The notes beneath the pieces are model-generated. The model did not search any database and was not told the DNA's origin. It saw only the letters and a program-made list of their open reading frames with translations. The position numbers and the translations under genes were made by a program. A stretch of DNA of 64,000 nucleotides from Mycobacterium saskatchewanense (GTDB lineage Bacteria; Actinomycetota; Actinomycetes; Mycobacteriales; Mycobacteriaceae). The stretch is from positions 5,704,001 to 5,768,000 of the forward strand of contig NZ_AP022573.1 of NCBI RefSeq assembly GCF_010729105.1, read 5' to 3'. Below, piece by piece: positions 29,166 to 37,699 of the stretch. Every line of letters begins with the position of its first letter. The first letter of the stretch is position 1.

Positions 29166-29898
29166 CAGCTCTGATGGTGGCGGCCCGGTCGTCGGCCTGA
29201 CCACCTACCTCGACCGCGCGCAGATGGGCGCCTGGGACATCTGCGCGGGCCTGCTTCCCGCCAACTACTTTCAGGGCGTCACCCGCGCCGGCGGCATCGC
29301 GGTGCTGCTGCCCCCGCAGCCGGTCGACCAGGCCGTCGCCGACCGGGTGCTCGACCGCCTCGACGGCCTGGTGATCACCGGCGGCAAGGACATCGACCCC
29401 GCGGCCTACGGTCAGGCGCCCCACCCGGACACCGACGAGCCCGCTCCGCTGCGTGACGCGTGGGAGTTCGCGCTGCTGCGCGGGGCGCTGCGGCGGGGGC
29501 TGCCAGTGCTGGGCATCTGCCGCGGCGCCCAGGCCCTGAACGTGGCGTTCGGCGGCACGCTGCACCAGCACCTGCCCGATGTCCTCGGTCACTCCGGGCA
29601 CCGGGCGGGCAATGCCGTCTTCACGTCGCTGCGGGTGCGTACGGTCGCCGGAACGCGGCTGGCCGCGCTGCTGGGGGAGTCGGTCGAGGCGAGCTGTTAT
29701 CACCATCAAGCGGTCGCGAAGGTCGGCGAGGGCCTGGTCGTCGGTGCGTGGGACGCCGACGGCGTGGTCGAAGCGCTCGAGGTGCCGGGCGACGCGTTCG
29801 CGGTCGCCGTGCAGTGGCACCCGGAGGAGCGGTTGGACGATCTGCGGCTGTTTTCGGCGATCGTCGAGGCGGCGCGGGCGTACGCGGACGGCCGATGA
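29152..29898 (+). CDS. Class I glutamine amidotransferase-like hydrolase (peptidase C26)
   Basis: 248 residues. The triad is visible: nucleophile Cys in LGICRGAQALN, and His plus Glu in QWHPEE. VITGGKDIDPAAYG is typical of gamma-glutamyl-GABA hydrolases (PuuD family), which release the amine product from a gamma-glutamyl conjugate. It overlaps the end of glnA4 by 14 bases and uses TTG 29152; no ATG or GTG is available in frame nearby, so translation is probably coupled. With GlnA4 and AldC this resembles the gamma-glutamylated polyamine (Puu) pathway. The Rv2859c relative has a longer N-terminus. Confidence 0.87.
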   Translation: MNGCSSSDGGGPVVGLTTYLDRAQMGAWDICAGLLPANYFQGVTRAGGIAVLLPPQPVDQAVADRVLDRLDGLVITGGKDIDPAAYGQAPHPDTDEPAPLRDAWEFALLRGALRRGLPVLGICRGAQALNVAFGGTLHQHLPDVLGHSGHRAGNAVFTSLRVRTVAGTRLAALLGESVEASCYHHQAVAKVGEGLVVGAWDADGVVEALEVPGDAFAVAVQWHPEERLDDLRLFSAIVEAARAYADGR

Positions 29899-31259
29899 GC
29901 TCCGCGCAACTGGTCAACCCGGCAACCGGGGAAGTGCTGCGCTCGATCGAGCACGTCGACGCGTCCGGCGTCGACGATGCGGTGCGGCGGGCCGCCGAGG
30001 CCCAGCGGCGCTGGGCGCGGCTGGCCCCGGCACAGCGCGCCGAGGCGCTGCGGGCTTTCGCCGCCGCCGTCGACGCCCACATCGGCGAACTGGCCGCCCT
30101 CGAGGTCGCCAACTCCGGGCACCCGATCGCGTCGGCCGAAGCGGAGGCGCGCCAGGTCCGCGATGTCCTGCAGTTCTACGCCGCGACGCCGGAACGCCTG
30201 TCCGGCAACCAGATTCCGGTCGCCGGTGGGATCGATGTCACCTTCAACGAACCGCTGGGCGTCGTCGGGGTGATCACGCCGTGGAACTTTCCGATGGTCA
30301 TCGCATCCTGGGGCATCGCGCCGGCCCTGGCCGCGGGCAACGCCGTGCTGGTCAAGCCCGCCGAGTGGACGCCGCTGACCACGCTGCGGCTCGGTGAGCT
30401 GGCGGTCGAGTCCGGGCTGGATCAAGACCTCCTGCAGGTGCTGCCCGGCGAGGGCGCCGTGGTCGGCGAGCGGTTCGTCACGCATCCGGGCGTCCGCAAG
30501 ATCGTGTTCACCGGCTCTACGCGGGTCGGCAAACAGGTGATGACCGGCGCGGCCGCGCACGTCAAGCGGGTGACGCTGGAGCTGGGCGGCAAGAGCGCCA
30601 ACATCGTGTTCGCCGACTGCGACCTCGAGCAAGCGGCGGCGACCGCTCCGGCCGGTGTGTTCGACAACGCCGGGCAGGACTGCTGTGCCCGCAGCCGGAT
30701 CCTGGTGCAGCGCACCGTGTACGACCGATTCATGGAGCTGCTCGAGCCGGCGGTCCGCGGGGTCGTCGTCGGTGACCCCGGCTCGCGTGACACCGAGATG
30801 GGCCCGCTGGTCTCGGCCGCGCACCGCGACAAGGTCGCCTCCTACGTGCCCGACGGCGCGCCCGTCGCGTTCTGCGGCTCGGCACCGTCCGGCCCAGGAT
30901 TCTGGTTCGCCCCAACCGTTTTGACGCCTCCGCGCACCGACCGCGCCGTCACCGACGAGATCTTCGGTCCGGTGGTGACGGTGCTGGCGTTCGACGACGA
31001 GCACGACGCCGTCGCGCTGGCCAACGACACCCCTTATGGCCTGTCGGGATCCATCTGGACCGACGACCTTTCCCGCGCGCTGCGGGTGTCGCGGGCCGTC
31101 GAATCCGGCAACCTCTCGGTCAACTCGCACTCGTCGGTCCGCTACAACACCCCGTTCGGCGGCTTCAAGCAGTCCGGGCTGGGCCGCGAGCTCGGCCCCG
31201 ACGCCCCACTGCAATTCACCGAGACCAAGAACGTCTTCATCGCCGTGAAGGAGGCGTGA
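29895..31259 (+). CDS. aldC: NAD(P)-dependent aldehyde dehydrogenase (AldC-like)
   Basis: 454 residues. Oxidises an aldehyde to a carboxylate. Family motifs: VITPWNFPMVIASWG, KPAEWTPLT, FTGSTRVGKQV, catalytic Glu in LELGGKSAN, catalytic Cys in NAGQDCCARSR, and EIFGPVVTVLAF. The ATG overlaps the stop of the amidotransferase (ATGA) and its own stop overlaps the SDR start, so glnA4-amidotransferase-aldC-SDR is one translationally coupled operon. The likely role is oxidation of the aldehyde from a gamma-glutamyl amine. Matches Rv2858c in length and context. Confidence 0.92.
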   Translation: MSSAQLVNPATGEVLRSIEHVDASGVDDAVRRAAEAQRRWARLAPAQRAEALRAFAAAVDAHIGELAALEVANSGHPIASAEAEARQVRDVLQFYAATPERLSGNQIPVAGGIDVTFNEPLGVVGVITPWNFPMVIASWGIAPALAAGNAVLVKPAEWTPLTTLRLGELAVESGLDQDLLQVLPGEGAVVGERFVTHPGVRKIVFTGSTRVGKQVMTGAAAHVKRVTLELGGKSANIVFADCDLEQAAATAPAGVFDNAGQDCCARSRILVQRTVYDRFMELLEPAVRGVVVGDPGSRDTEMGPLVSAAHRDKVASYVPDGAPVAFCGSAPSGPGFWFAPTVLTPPRTDRAVTDEIFGPVVTVLAFDDEHDAVALANDTPYGLSGSIWTDDLSRALRVSRAVESGNLSVNSHSSVRYNTPFGGFKQSGLGRELGPDAPLQFTETKNVFIAVKEA

Positions 31260-32032
31260 TGGACCTGACCCAGCGGCTGGCGGGGCGGGTGGCCGTCGTC
31301 ACCGGTGGCGGCGGCGGCATCGGGCTGGCGGCGGCCCGGCGAATGCGGGCCGAGGGGGCGAGGATCGTCGTCGGCGACACCGACGCCGACGCCGGGGACG
31401 CGGCCGCCGAGGAGCTGTCGGGGCTGTTCGTGCGCACGGACGTGTCCGACGAGGGCGCGGTCAACGCGCTGTTCGACACCGCCGCCGCGACGTACGGTGC
31501 TGTCGACATCGCGTTCAACAACGCCGGTATCTCGCCTCCCGACGACGACCTGATCGAGAACACCGAACTGCCGGCCTGGCAACGGGTTCAGGACGTCAAC
31601 CTCAAGTCGGTGTACCTGTGCTGCCGGGCGGCGCTGCGGCACATGGTCCCCGCCGGCAGGGGTTCGATCATCAACACGGCGTCGTTCGTCGCGGTGCTGG
31701 GGTCGGCGACCTCGCAGATCTCCTATACCGCCTCCAAGGGCGGGGTGCTGGCGATGTCGCGCGAGCTGGGCGTGCAGTTCGCGCGGCAGGGCATCCGGGT
31801 CAACGCGCTGTGCCCCGGGCCGGTCAACACCCCGCTGCTGCAGGAGCTGTTCGCCAAGGATCCCGAGCGGGCCGCCCGTCGGCTGGTGCACGTGCCGGTC
31901 GGGCGTTTCGCCGAGCCGGGCGAAATCGCCGCGGCCGTCGCATTTTTGGCCAGCGACGACGCCTCGTTCATCACCGCCTCGACCTTTCTGGTCGACGGCG
32001 GCATCAGCTCGGCGTACGTCACCCCGCTCTGA
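31259..32032 (+). CDS. Short-chain dehydrogenase/reductase (Rv2857c-like)
   Basis: 257 residues, a complete classical SDR. The cofactor loop is TGGGGGIGLA near residue 16, followed by NNAGIS, the catalytic Ser in INTASFVAVLG, Tyr-x-x-x-Lys in ISYTASKGG and LCPGPVNTP. The Asp in VVGDTDAD after the second strand favours NAD over NADP. ATG 31259 overlaps the aldC stop; GTG 31256 is an alternative. It is the last gene of the glnA4 operon and presumably acts on a related alcohol or ketone. The syntenic M. tuberculosis block continues from here directly to nicT. Confidence 0.92.
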   Translation: MDLTQRLAGRVAVVTGGGGGIGLAAARRMRAEGARIVVGDTDADAGDAAAEELSGLFVRTDVSDEGAVNALFDTAAATYGAVDIAFNNAGISPPDDDLIENTELPAWQRVQDVNLKSVYLCCRAALRHMVPAGRGSIINTASFVAVLGSATSQISYTASKGGVLAMSRELGVQFARQGIRVNALCPGPVNTPLLQELFAKDPERAARRLVHVPVGRFAEPGEIAAAVAFLASDDASFITASTFLVDGGISSAYVTPL

Positions 32033-32039
32033 ACGGGCC

Positions 32040-32924
32040 CTAGGCGACGGTCCCGCGATACAACGGGAGCGGCGTGGCCGCCGCAGACCAGACGCGCGGC
32101 ACCGACAGCGCCCCGAGCTTGCAGGCGCGACCCAGCCCGGCGTTGACCGCCGGGGCCCGGCCCTTGCCGGGCAAGAGGTAGCGCAGGGCGGCCGCTTTGT
32201 TGAGCGCGTTGAGCCTACTGATCGCGGTTCCCGACGGCGCGCTCAACGAGCTCAGCCTCGACAGGGCCGGTGTCGCCGACGCCAGGGGCACGTCGATCGT
32301 CGTCAGCGGTGACCGACCGAGCGCGCGCAACGCTTCGGGGATGCCCGCCATGACCCGCCGGCCCGTGGATACGACGTCGGGTGCGGACATCACGGCCCAG
32401 GTGCGGGGGGTCGGGGCCTGGCAGGCGGGTGCGGGGGGCAAGGCGAACGGCGTCAGCACCGAAGCCGCGGCGGAGGCGCGGGCGTAGGCGCACATGGCCC
32501 GCGCGTTGCACACCCACATGCTGTCGTAGTCGCCGTCGGCGGCCGCGACGGCCGGGCTGGCCTGACCCAGAACGTTGGCCGCCGCCAGCGACTTTCGCCG
32601 CGCCCGGTTCGCCTCGATCGCCGGCGGGGGCACCGTCACCGTCAACGCGGTGTCGTGGGCCCGTGCCGCCGCCGCGGCGCCGTGTGCCGCGTCTTCGGCG
32701 CTCGCGGCGGCGGCGCGCAGCCACTTGACGGCCGCCGCGGCGTGTGCGGGCGCCGAGCGCTCGGCCGGAAGCCTCGCGGCCCCCGTCGCGTAGTCCGCCG
32801 CCGCGGTCCACAGCCGCCGGGACAGTCGACGCCAGGCGGCGGCGGCCTCGGTCAGCGACTGCGAACCCGGCCCGTCGTATAGCCGCCCGGAGTTGGTCTC
32901 GGGCGGTAGCAATGCAAAATTCAT
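32040..32924 (-). CDS. PPE family protein, SVP subgroup
   Basis: 294 residues. The N-terminal 180 residues are a PPE domain: start MNFALLPPETNSGRLYDGPG with the PPE at 7-9, then Ala-rich helices with TVTVPPPAIEANRARRKSL. The C-terminus contains LGALSVPRVWSAA, the GxxSVPxxW signature of the SVP subgroup. It lacks the WxG-like turn of full-length PPEs at the usual position (RLPAERSAP instead), so it may be divergent. Exported by ESX systems in general. No PE partner is adjacent. Convergent with the SDR gene, with a seven-base gap. Confidence 0.85.
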   Translation of the reverse strand: MNFALLPPETNSGRLYDGPGSQSLTEAAAAWRRLSRRLWTAAADYATGAARLPAERSAPAHAAAAVKWLRAAAASAEDAAHGAAAAARAHDTALTVTVPPPAIEANRARRKSLAAANVLGQASPAVAAADGDYDSMWVCNARAMCAYARASAAASVLTPFALPPAPACQAPTPRTWAVMSAPDVVSTGRRVMAGIPEALRALGRSPLTTIDVPLASATPALSRLSSLSAPSGTAISRLNALNKAAALRYLLPGKGRAPAVNAGLGRACKLGALSVPRVWSAAATPLPLYRGTVA

Positions 32925-33052
32925 CGTGATGCCTGCCTAACGCGCTACGAGCCGTTCGCCAGAACGGACTCTTCAAGTCATAGACGCATGGGTTACAGGC
33001 CCCGTTCACGAACGGCCGTGTGATCTAGCACGCGGGGCCTGGCGCCGAACGA

Positions 33053-33487
33053 TCAGCAGCGCGCGACGCAGAGCCGGACGAGGTTCATGCCGGCGTGTCC
33101 GGGCGCGGAGGTGCCGGGGTGGCGCCCGGGTGGCTCAACGGCGTTGGCAGGAGCTAACACTGGGGCCCGGGACCACGGTAGTGACACGCGGGACCACGAC
33201 GTCGGGCGGTCCCGCGTCATCCACATGCTGTGGAACGGCTTCTTGCCGGCGGGTGCGTACTGGTGCGAGAAAGCCTGAGCGACTGCGGCGTCCGTCCGTG
33301 GCGCGGCGTGCGGTGCGGCGGCGCCGCCGGGTGCGTGCGACCAGGCCGCCGGTTCCGGCGGCGCGGCCGCCGAAAACTGCGGTCGCAGGGCCGATCCCGC
33401 GATCAGCGCAACGAATACGCCGAGGACCGCGGCGGCCGCGATGACGGGCCGACACCGCCGTGCCCTACCGGCGTCCCACCACCTCAC
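33053..33487 (-). CDS. Hypothetical single-pass membrane or secreted protein
   Basis: Up to 144 residues. Residues 1-15 are basic (VRWWDAGRARRCRP). Residues about 16-36 form one hydrophobic helix (VIAAAAVLGVFVALIAGSAL), then an Ala/Pro/His-rich extracytoplasmic part. No family was recognised. GTG 33487 starts the signal-like sequence, but the nearest good ribosome site (AGGAGAG) is about 20 bases away. The tail after residue 85 is Pro/Arg-rich and may be out of frame with an original C-terminus. It could equally be a remnant. Confidence 0.4.
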   Translation of the reverse strand: MRWWDAGRARRCRPVIAAAAVLGVFVALIAGSALRPQFSAAAPPEPAAWSHAPGGAAAPHAAPRTDAAVAQAFSHQYAPAGKKPFHSMWMTRDRPTSWSRVSLPWSRAPVLAPANAVEPPGRHPGTSAPGHAGMNLVRLCVARC

Positions 33488-33542
33488 GCTGGCTGACTGT
33501 ACAACTCTCTCCTTGGGAGGCAACCGAAGCAAGCTGTGAAAA

Positions 33543-33965
33543 CGATCAAAGTCCGGTGTGCACCGACTGGACGGTGAGACGGCGCACGGCGTCCGCGCCG
33601 GCGGGACGGGGCGCCGCGGGCTGCCCGAAGGTTCGATTCGTTGTGCGCCACATTTCATCGGAGTTCTGTGAGATGTGCTGGCTTGGGTCTCGCAACGGCT
33701 GGAAACCGAAGTCAATTCGAGCACGGATAACCCGTTGCTGGATCCCGAATCGGCCCAGGTGCTTTCCGACGGGAGTTTTTCTGGTGGGTACGTCGCTCTG
33801 GCAATGGACTCGCTCAACGCCGCGGTAGCAAGCGTCGCGGACCTGTTGGACAGACAGCTCGCGTCGGTTGTCGACGTGAAATACAACAGGGGCCTCGGCC
33901 CCAACCTGGTTGTCACCTATCCGGAGGGACATCCGGAGTTCGGCCTGAACCATGGATTCAAGGGG
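33543..33965 (+). pseudogene. Remnant of an aromatic amino-acid ammonia-lyase (HAL/PAL family)
   Basis: In one frame the translation reads SIRCAPHFIGVL, a TGA at 33669-33671, then DVLAWVSQRLETEVNSSTDN and PLLDPESAQVLSDGSFSGG, on to LGPNLVVTYPEGHPEFGLNH and GFKG. This is the HAL/PAL signature (YSLRCAPQ...RD, E-NSxTDNPL, NGLPPNL, GFKG). The TGA stands where the family has CGA or another Arg codon in LRDVL. The N-terminal half with the MIO Ala-Ser-Gly is absent, and homology ends after FKG, possibly by a frameshift. It therefore cannot make an active lyase. Confidence 0.8.
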
Positions 33966-34071
33966 TCCGGCCGCCGCGAATGCCCTGACACGGTCATCGG
34001 CAGCGGCAGTGTCGTCGAATCCGCTTCTCACGGTCAACCCCGGGTCGGGGCCGCGTACCGCCCACCCGGGC

Positions 34072-35292
34072 TCACCCGGCTGCCGGTGGGTGCGTCACCA
34101 TGGTGGGCCGGAACCCATAGCGGGGAATGTCGCTGACCCCGCGTCCGGACGGGCCGGCCAGCGGCACGCCGCCGAGCGTGTTCGCCAGGCCTGACGTAGC
34201 CGGTACCGGGCCCACTCCGGCGGTCGGGAGCGGCGCGGCGGGCGCGCCCATCGGCTCGGCCGCCGCGGTCCACGCGGGCGGCACCGACAGCGGCCCGATC
34301 GAGGCGGCGTTGCCGACGCCCGCCGACATTGCGCCACCGAGGCCTCCCACCGCGTTGCCGAGTCCGCTGCCCGCGGCTCCCGCCGCCTCCCCGGCGGCGT
34401 CAGCGGCATCCCCCGCGGCTTCGGCGGCCGCGCCGGAGCCCTGCAGGCTCAGGGCATCGGCCAGTGTGCCCACGAAGTTACCGGGTGTGTAGAAGCCGGA
34501 GGACAGGGCGTTCAAGCCGATGCTGCTGAACGCACCGCCCAGCGGCGACCCGTCGGTTCCGAGCAGGAAGTTGAGGATTCCCGCCGGGGTGGAGAAGTCG
34601 GCCCCGCCCAGTCCGAGCCAACTCGCCACGTCGTCCAGGCCCGCCGTCCACCCTGCCCCCGGAAGCCCGGGCAGCGCGAGCCCTTGTATCGCGTTCGGCA
34701 GTGCCGACATCAGCTGTGACAGCGACGCCTGCGCTCCCGCGGCTTCGGCCGGGGCGGCGCCGTCACCGCTGGTGGTGGCCGGTGCCCCGGTGAACGGGCT
34801 CAATGCCGTTGCGGCGGCCGACGAGCCCGCGTAGCCGTACATCGCGGCGGCGTCGTGGGCCCACATCTCGGCGTAGTGCGCCTCGGTCGCCGCGATCGCC
34901 GGGGTGTTCTGTCCCAGGAGGTTCGTGGCGACCAGCGACGCGAGCTGCGCGCGGTTGGCGGCGATGAGCGGCGGGGGCACCGTCATGGCGAACGCGGCCT
35001 CGTAGGCCGCGGCGGCCAGCCGGGCCTGGCCCGCGGTCTGAGTGGCGCGCGCGGCGGTGGTGCTCATCCACGTGACGTACGGCGCGGCGGCCGCCGCCAT
35101 CGATGTCGAGGCCGGACCCCGCCAGGCGCCGCCGGTCAAGTCGGCGATCGTCGAGCCGTAATTCGAGGCGGCAGTCGACAACTCGACCGCCAAGCCGTCC
35201 CAGGCCGTCGCGGCCGCGAGCATCGCGGCGGAGCCCGGGCCGGTGTACATGCGTGCGGAGTTGACTTCCGGCGGAAGCGTTGCGTAGTCCAT
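34072..35292 (-). CDS. PPE family protein, SVP subgroup
   Basis: 406 residues. The full PPE domain spans residues 1-180: [20 protein letters not shown], the helix-turn with GGAWRGPAS, then [17 protein letters not shown] and the second helical hairpin. A Gly/Ala-rich middle follows, and the C-terminus has [13 protein letters not shown], the SVP signature. ATG 35292 has GGAGGGG upstream; the longer in-frame extension to 35487 is unlike a PPE. No PE gene is adjacent. It lies about 470 bases downstream (minus strand) of two tandem nickel-box-like palindromes, so metal control is possible. Confidence 0.9.
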   Translation of the reverse strand: MDYATLPPEVNSARMYTGPGSAAMLAAATAWDGLAVELSTAASNYGSTIADLTGGAWRGPASTSMAAAAAPYVTWMSTTAARATQTAGQARLAAAAYEAAFAMTVPPPLIAANRAQLASLVATNLLGQNTPAIAATEAHYAEMWAHDAAAMYGYAGSSAAATALSPFTGAPATTSGDGAAPAEAAGAQASLSQLMSALPNAIQGLALPGLPGAGWTAGLDDVASWLGLGGADFSTPAGILNFLLGTDGSPLGGAFSSIGLNALSSGFYTPGNFVGTLADALSLQGSGAAAEAAGDAADAAGEAAGAAGSGLGNAVGGLGGAMSAGVGNAASIGPLSVPPAWTAAAEPMGAPAAPLPTAGVGPVPATSGLANTLGGVPLAGPSGRGVSDIPRYGFRPTMVTHPPAAG

Positions 35293-35757
35293 CGGATTCA
35301 GGCCCCTCCGCTCGCGGGTGAGACTGCGGCGGACGAGTTTTCGGGTAGGGTGGGGACGGGCGGCATGGACGGCTCCAATTCGGTGGGGTTCTGGGCCCGC
35401 GCGCCGCGGAAGTGGGCGCACGCCAGTGACGCGCGTTGGCGCTGACCGAATCGCGCGGGTAAGGCGTTCTGCTGCAATGATTTTCACGCAGCATGAAGTG
35501 GATAGGCGGCGCTATGTCGGCCGGCCGCCGCCGGCTCAATCTATCAATCCCGATTCGGGCGCGGTGGTGATCGAGGCGTGCGGTACGCGCCGAGCGGGAT
35601 ACTCGCGCAAGCAGATTGGCGTCCTGAGATCGGCCACCCGACCGGCGACGGCGGATGCCGCCCACGCCGCCCGCGCTGCCGATCGCCCATCTGGCATCCC
35701 CTCAGTCTCGGAAACTCGAGTTCGCCGTATCTCGACGGTAACGACCCGCCTACGTTC

Positions 35758-35774
35758 ATGCAATCAATTTGCAA
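35758..35774. promoter_or_regulatory. Nur-box-like palindrome 1
   Basis: ATGCAA-TCAAT-TTGCAA. The half-sites are separated by five bases and differ by one base from a perfect inverted repeat. This is the best match in the window to the Streptomyces Nur consensus tTGCaa-N5-ttGCAA (consensus recalled). A second copy lies 23 bp away centre to centre, about two helical turns, as expected for cooperative dimers. Confidence 0.65.
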
Positions 35775-35780
35775 CAGTAA

Positions 35781-35797
35781 TTGCGACTAATTTGCAG
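35781..35797. promoter_or_regulatory. Nur-box-like palindrome 2
   Basis: TTGCGA-CTAAT-TTGCAG, with the same N5 spacing as its neighbour. The right half TTGCAG is identical to that of the site upstream of hhyS (51963-51979). The pair lies between the stop of the phosphodiesterase gene and the distant start of the PPE gene. Confidence 0.6.
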
Positions 35798-35821
35798 GAG
35801 TGACGGGGTCCACGAAGGGGC

Positions 35822-36940
35822 TCAGAACACGATCAGCGGTATGGCCATCTCGGCCGGGCTGGCCGCGCCGTGAAAACCGATGAGCCGCGCGGCTTCCGGT
35901 GGTTCGTGCTCGGTGGCCAGCACCGCGGCGTCGCCGGTGCACACCACGACGACGTCACCGATCCGAGGCAGGTTCGTCGGCGTCACCGGGCCGAAAACCC
36001 CGGTGGCCACGGCCTCGTCGCGGACGTAGACCTCCGCGGCCGTGCCCAGCACCTCGGTCCAGGCGGCCTGCACGTCCGCGGCGGCGCCCGGCGCGGTGTG
36101 CAGGTAGCGGACCCGTGGTTCGCCGGCGACCACCCGCACGCCCGCGCTCAGCCGGGCATCGGCGTCGAGGTCGAAACGCGCGGTCTCGGGGACGTTGAGG
36201 CCGCCGTGGTCGGCGGTCACCAGCAGCGTCGCGGTCGGGGGCAGTGACTCGACGAGCCGGGCCAGCAGCGTGTCCGCCCGGGCGGCCGCCTCGTGCCACG
36301 GCGGCGAGCCGATGCCGGCCACGTGGGCGGCTGTATCCAGGTCGGCGGTGTAGCCGTAGACCAGGCCGGGCGCCGCGCGCAGCTCGTCGGAGAACCGTTG
36401 GACGTAGTCGTCGATCGCCGCGGTCGGGCGGAACTCCGCGCCCCGATACGCGGCATCGGTCAGCCCGCTGCCGATGAACCATTCCGGGAGCACGACGCGG
36501 GCGCTCGTCCCGTTCCGCCGGAGCCGCTGAAACCACGTGGGGAGCGGCTGCCACGCGTCGTGGGGCGGGTCGTCGCGCCAGCGGATGTGGTTGAGCACCC
36601 GGTCGGTGCCCGGGACGTTGACGGTGAACCCCAGGATTCCGTGCTCGCCGGGCCGCGTGCCGGTGCCCAGGGAAACCAGGCTGGTCGGCGTGGTCGAGGG
36701 GAAAGTGCAGGCCAGCTCGAGCAGCTGCCCCGTCTCACCGGCCAGTACCGAGGCCAGCAGCGGCGCGCTGCCGGCGAGCTCGGGCAACAGGTGCCAGCCC
36801 ATCCCGTCGACCAGCACGACGCCGACGCGATCCACCCGGTCGGCGTCGACGCGGTCGGCCAGCGCCAGCCGGTCCGGCGCCTCCGGGGCGCCGAGCAGCG
36901 CGGCCGCGGCGGGCAGCACGTCGCACAGTGAACCGGGCAC
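35822..36940 (-). CDS. Nucleotide pyrophosphatase/phosphodiesterase-family protein
   Basis: 372 residues with an alkaline-phosphatase-like fold. Visible metal and nucleophile motifs are VVLVDGMGWHLLPEL (Asp), TFPSTTPTSLVSLGTG (Thr nucleophile), GYTADLDTAAHVAG (Asp/His) and VTADHGGLNVP (Asp-His). GVHGILGF-type sequence appears as GEHGILGFTVN. It probably hydrolyses phosphodiester or pyrophosphate bonds; the substrate is unknown. No signal peptide is seen. GTG 36940 lies 20 bases after the DUF6390 gene, so it is the last gene of the hydrogenase transcript, but a role in H2 metabolism is not established. Confidence 0.8.
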   Translation of the reverse strand: MPGSLCDVLPAAAALLGAPEAPDRLALADRVDADRVDRVGVVLVDGMGWHLLPELAGSAPLLASVLAGETGQLLELACTFPSTTPTSLVSLGTGTRPGEHGILGFTVNVPGTDRVLNHIRWRDDPPHDAWQPLPTWFQRLRRNGTSARVVLPEWFIGSGLTDAAYRGAEFRPTAAIDDYVQRFSDELRAAPGLVYGYTADLDTAAHVAGIGSPPWHEAAARADTLLARLVESLPPTATLLVTADHGGLNVPETARFDLDADARLSAGVRVVAGEPRVRYLHTAPGAAADVQAAWTEVLGTAAEVYVRDEAVATGVFGPVTPTNLPRIGDVVVVCTGDAAVLATEHEPPEAARLIGFHGAASPAEMAIPLIVF

Positions 36941-36959
36941 GACCGCCAGTGTGACACGG

Positions 36960-37670
36960 CTAGACGTGCGCGAGCCGTTCACTCGTGACGCGCAGCTGGC
37001 GATCGGTGCTGTCGGCAAGCGCGCGGGCCTGCGCCACCGACAGCCGGCCGCACAACCGGCCCCAGTGCAGCGCGACCCGATCGCCGGGCGCCACGTCGGG
37101 CACGGCGCTGTAGCCGTCGGCCCAGATGTCGAGCACCCGCGCCGACGGCCCGGAGAGCGACAGCGCCCCACCGGCCCACACCAGCCGGCGACACGACACC
37201 TCGACGCGGTCGCTGGTGACGGATAACACCGTGCCCCAACCGATCCGGCAGTTTTCGAGCACCCTGAGGGGGTGCTCGTCCATGCCCCGGCCCAAAAACC
37301 GCGTCCAGGGATACACGCCGAACACGTGGAAGCTGTGGTTACCGGCCGCCTCGGTGGCCAGGTCGGGGGTCAGGTGGGTCCAGTAGTGGCCGGCCTGGGG
37401 TCCGATGATGTCGAGCAGGCCCCGGTAGAAGTCGTATGGGTCGAGGGTGGCGCCGATTCCGCCGCCGAGCCAATAGGATTCGACCAGCCGACGGTCCAGC
37501 GGGTCGGCGATGCCGGTCAGGTTCGCCAGCACCCGCAGGTAGGGCCAGGCCCCGCTGAATCCGGCTGCGGCCCTGCGCACCTCGTCGACCGAGCCGTCGC
37601 GCAGGGTGGCCCCGAGCGGGGGACCGCAGTACCCCAGCGCGTTGGGGGCGTAGGCGTAGCGCGCGAACAT
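36960..37670 (-). CDS. DUF6390-like hydrogenase-associated protein
   Basis: 236 residues from ATG 37670. A TTG at 37703 overlaps the hypD stop (TTGA) and would add 11 residues, giving translational coupling. The start MFARYAYAPNALGYCGPP and the sequence ESYWLGGGIGATLDPYDFYRGLL match a family I recall as DUF6390, found beside hypD in actinobacterial hydrogenase loci. There is no membrane segment. The conserved Cys in LGYCGPP, the Cys in LENCRIGWG and several His are candidate metal contacts. The function is unknown; position suggests a maturation or quality-control step. Confidence 0.72.
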   Translation of the reverse strand: MFARYAYAPNALGYCGPPLGATLRDGSVDEVRRAAAGFSGAWPYLRVLANLTGIADPLDRRLVESYWLGGGIGATLDPYDFYRGLLDIIGPQAGHYWTHLTPDLATEAAGNHSFHVFGVYPWTRFLGRGMDEHPLRVLENCRIGWGTVLSVTSDRVEVSCRRLVWAGGALSLSGPSARVLDIWADGYSAVPDVAPGDRVALHWGRLCGRLSVAQARALADSTDRQLRVTSERLAHV

Positions 37671-37699
37671 GTCCGCGCCGCGGGTGTCCGGCGCGGTGG

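Larger units (their letters stand above)
35293..35821. other. Long intergenic region upstream of the PPE gene, with tandem operators
   Basis: This 529-base gap separates the last hydrogenase-locus gene from the PPE gene, both on the minus strand. The segment 35740-35800 is locally AT-richer than its surroundings and carries two 17-bp palindromes (35758-35774 and 35781-35797). The rest holds no convincing gene. Short ORFs such as 35536-35763 (minus) have no recognisable domain, although a small unannotated gene next to the operators cannot be excluded. Confidence 0.5.

Noticed and set aside
35536..35774. Short minus-strand ORFs (75-76 codons) next to the tandem operators
   Set aside because: No homology, no convincing ribosome site and two overlapping frames open at once; not enough to call a gene, though transcription mapping could change this.
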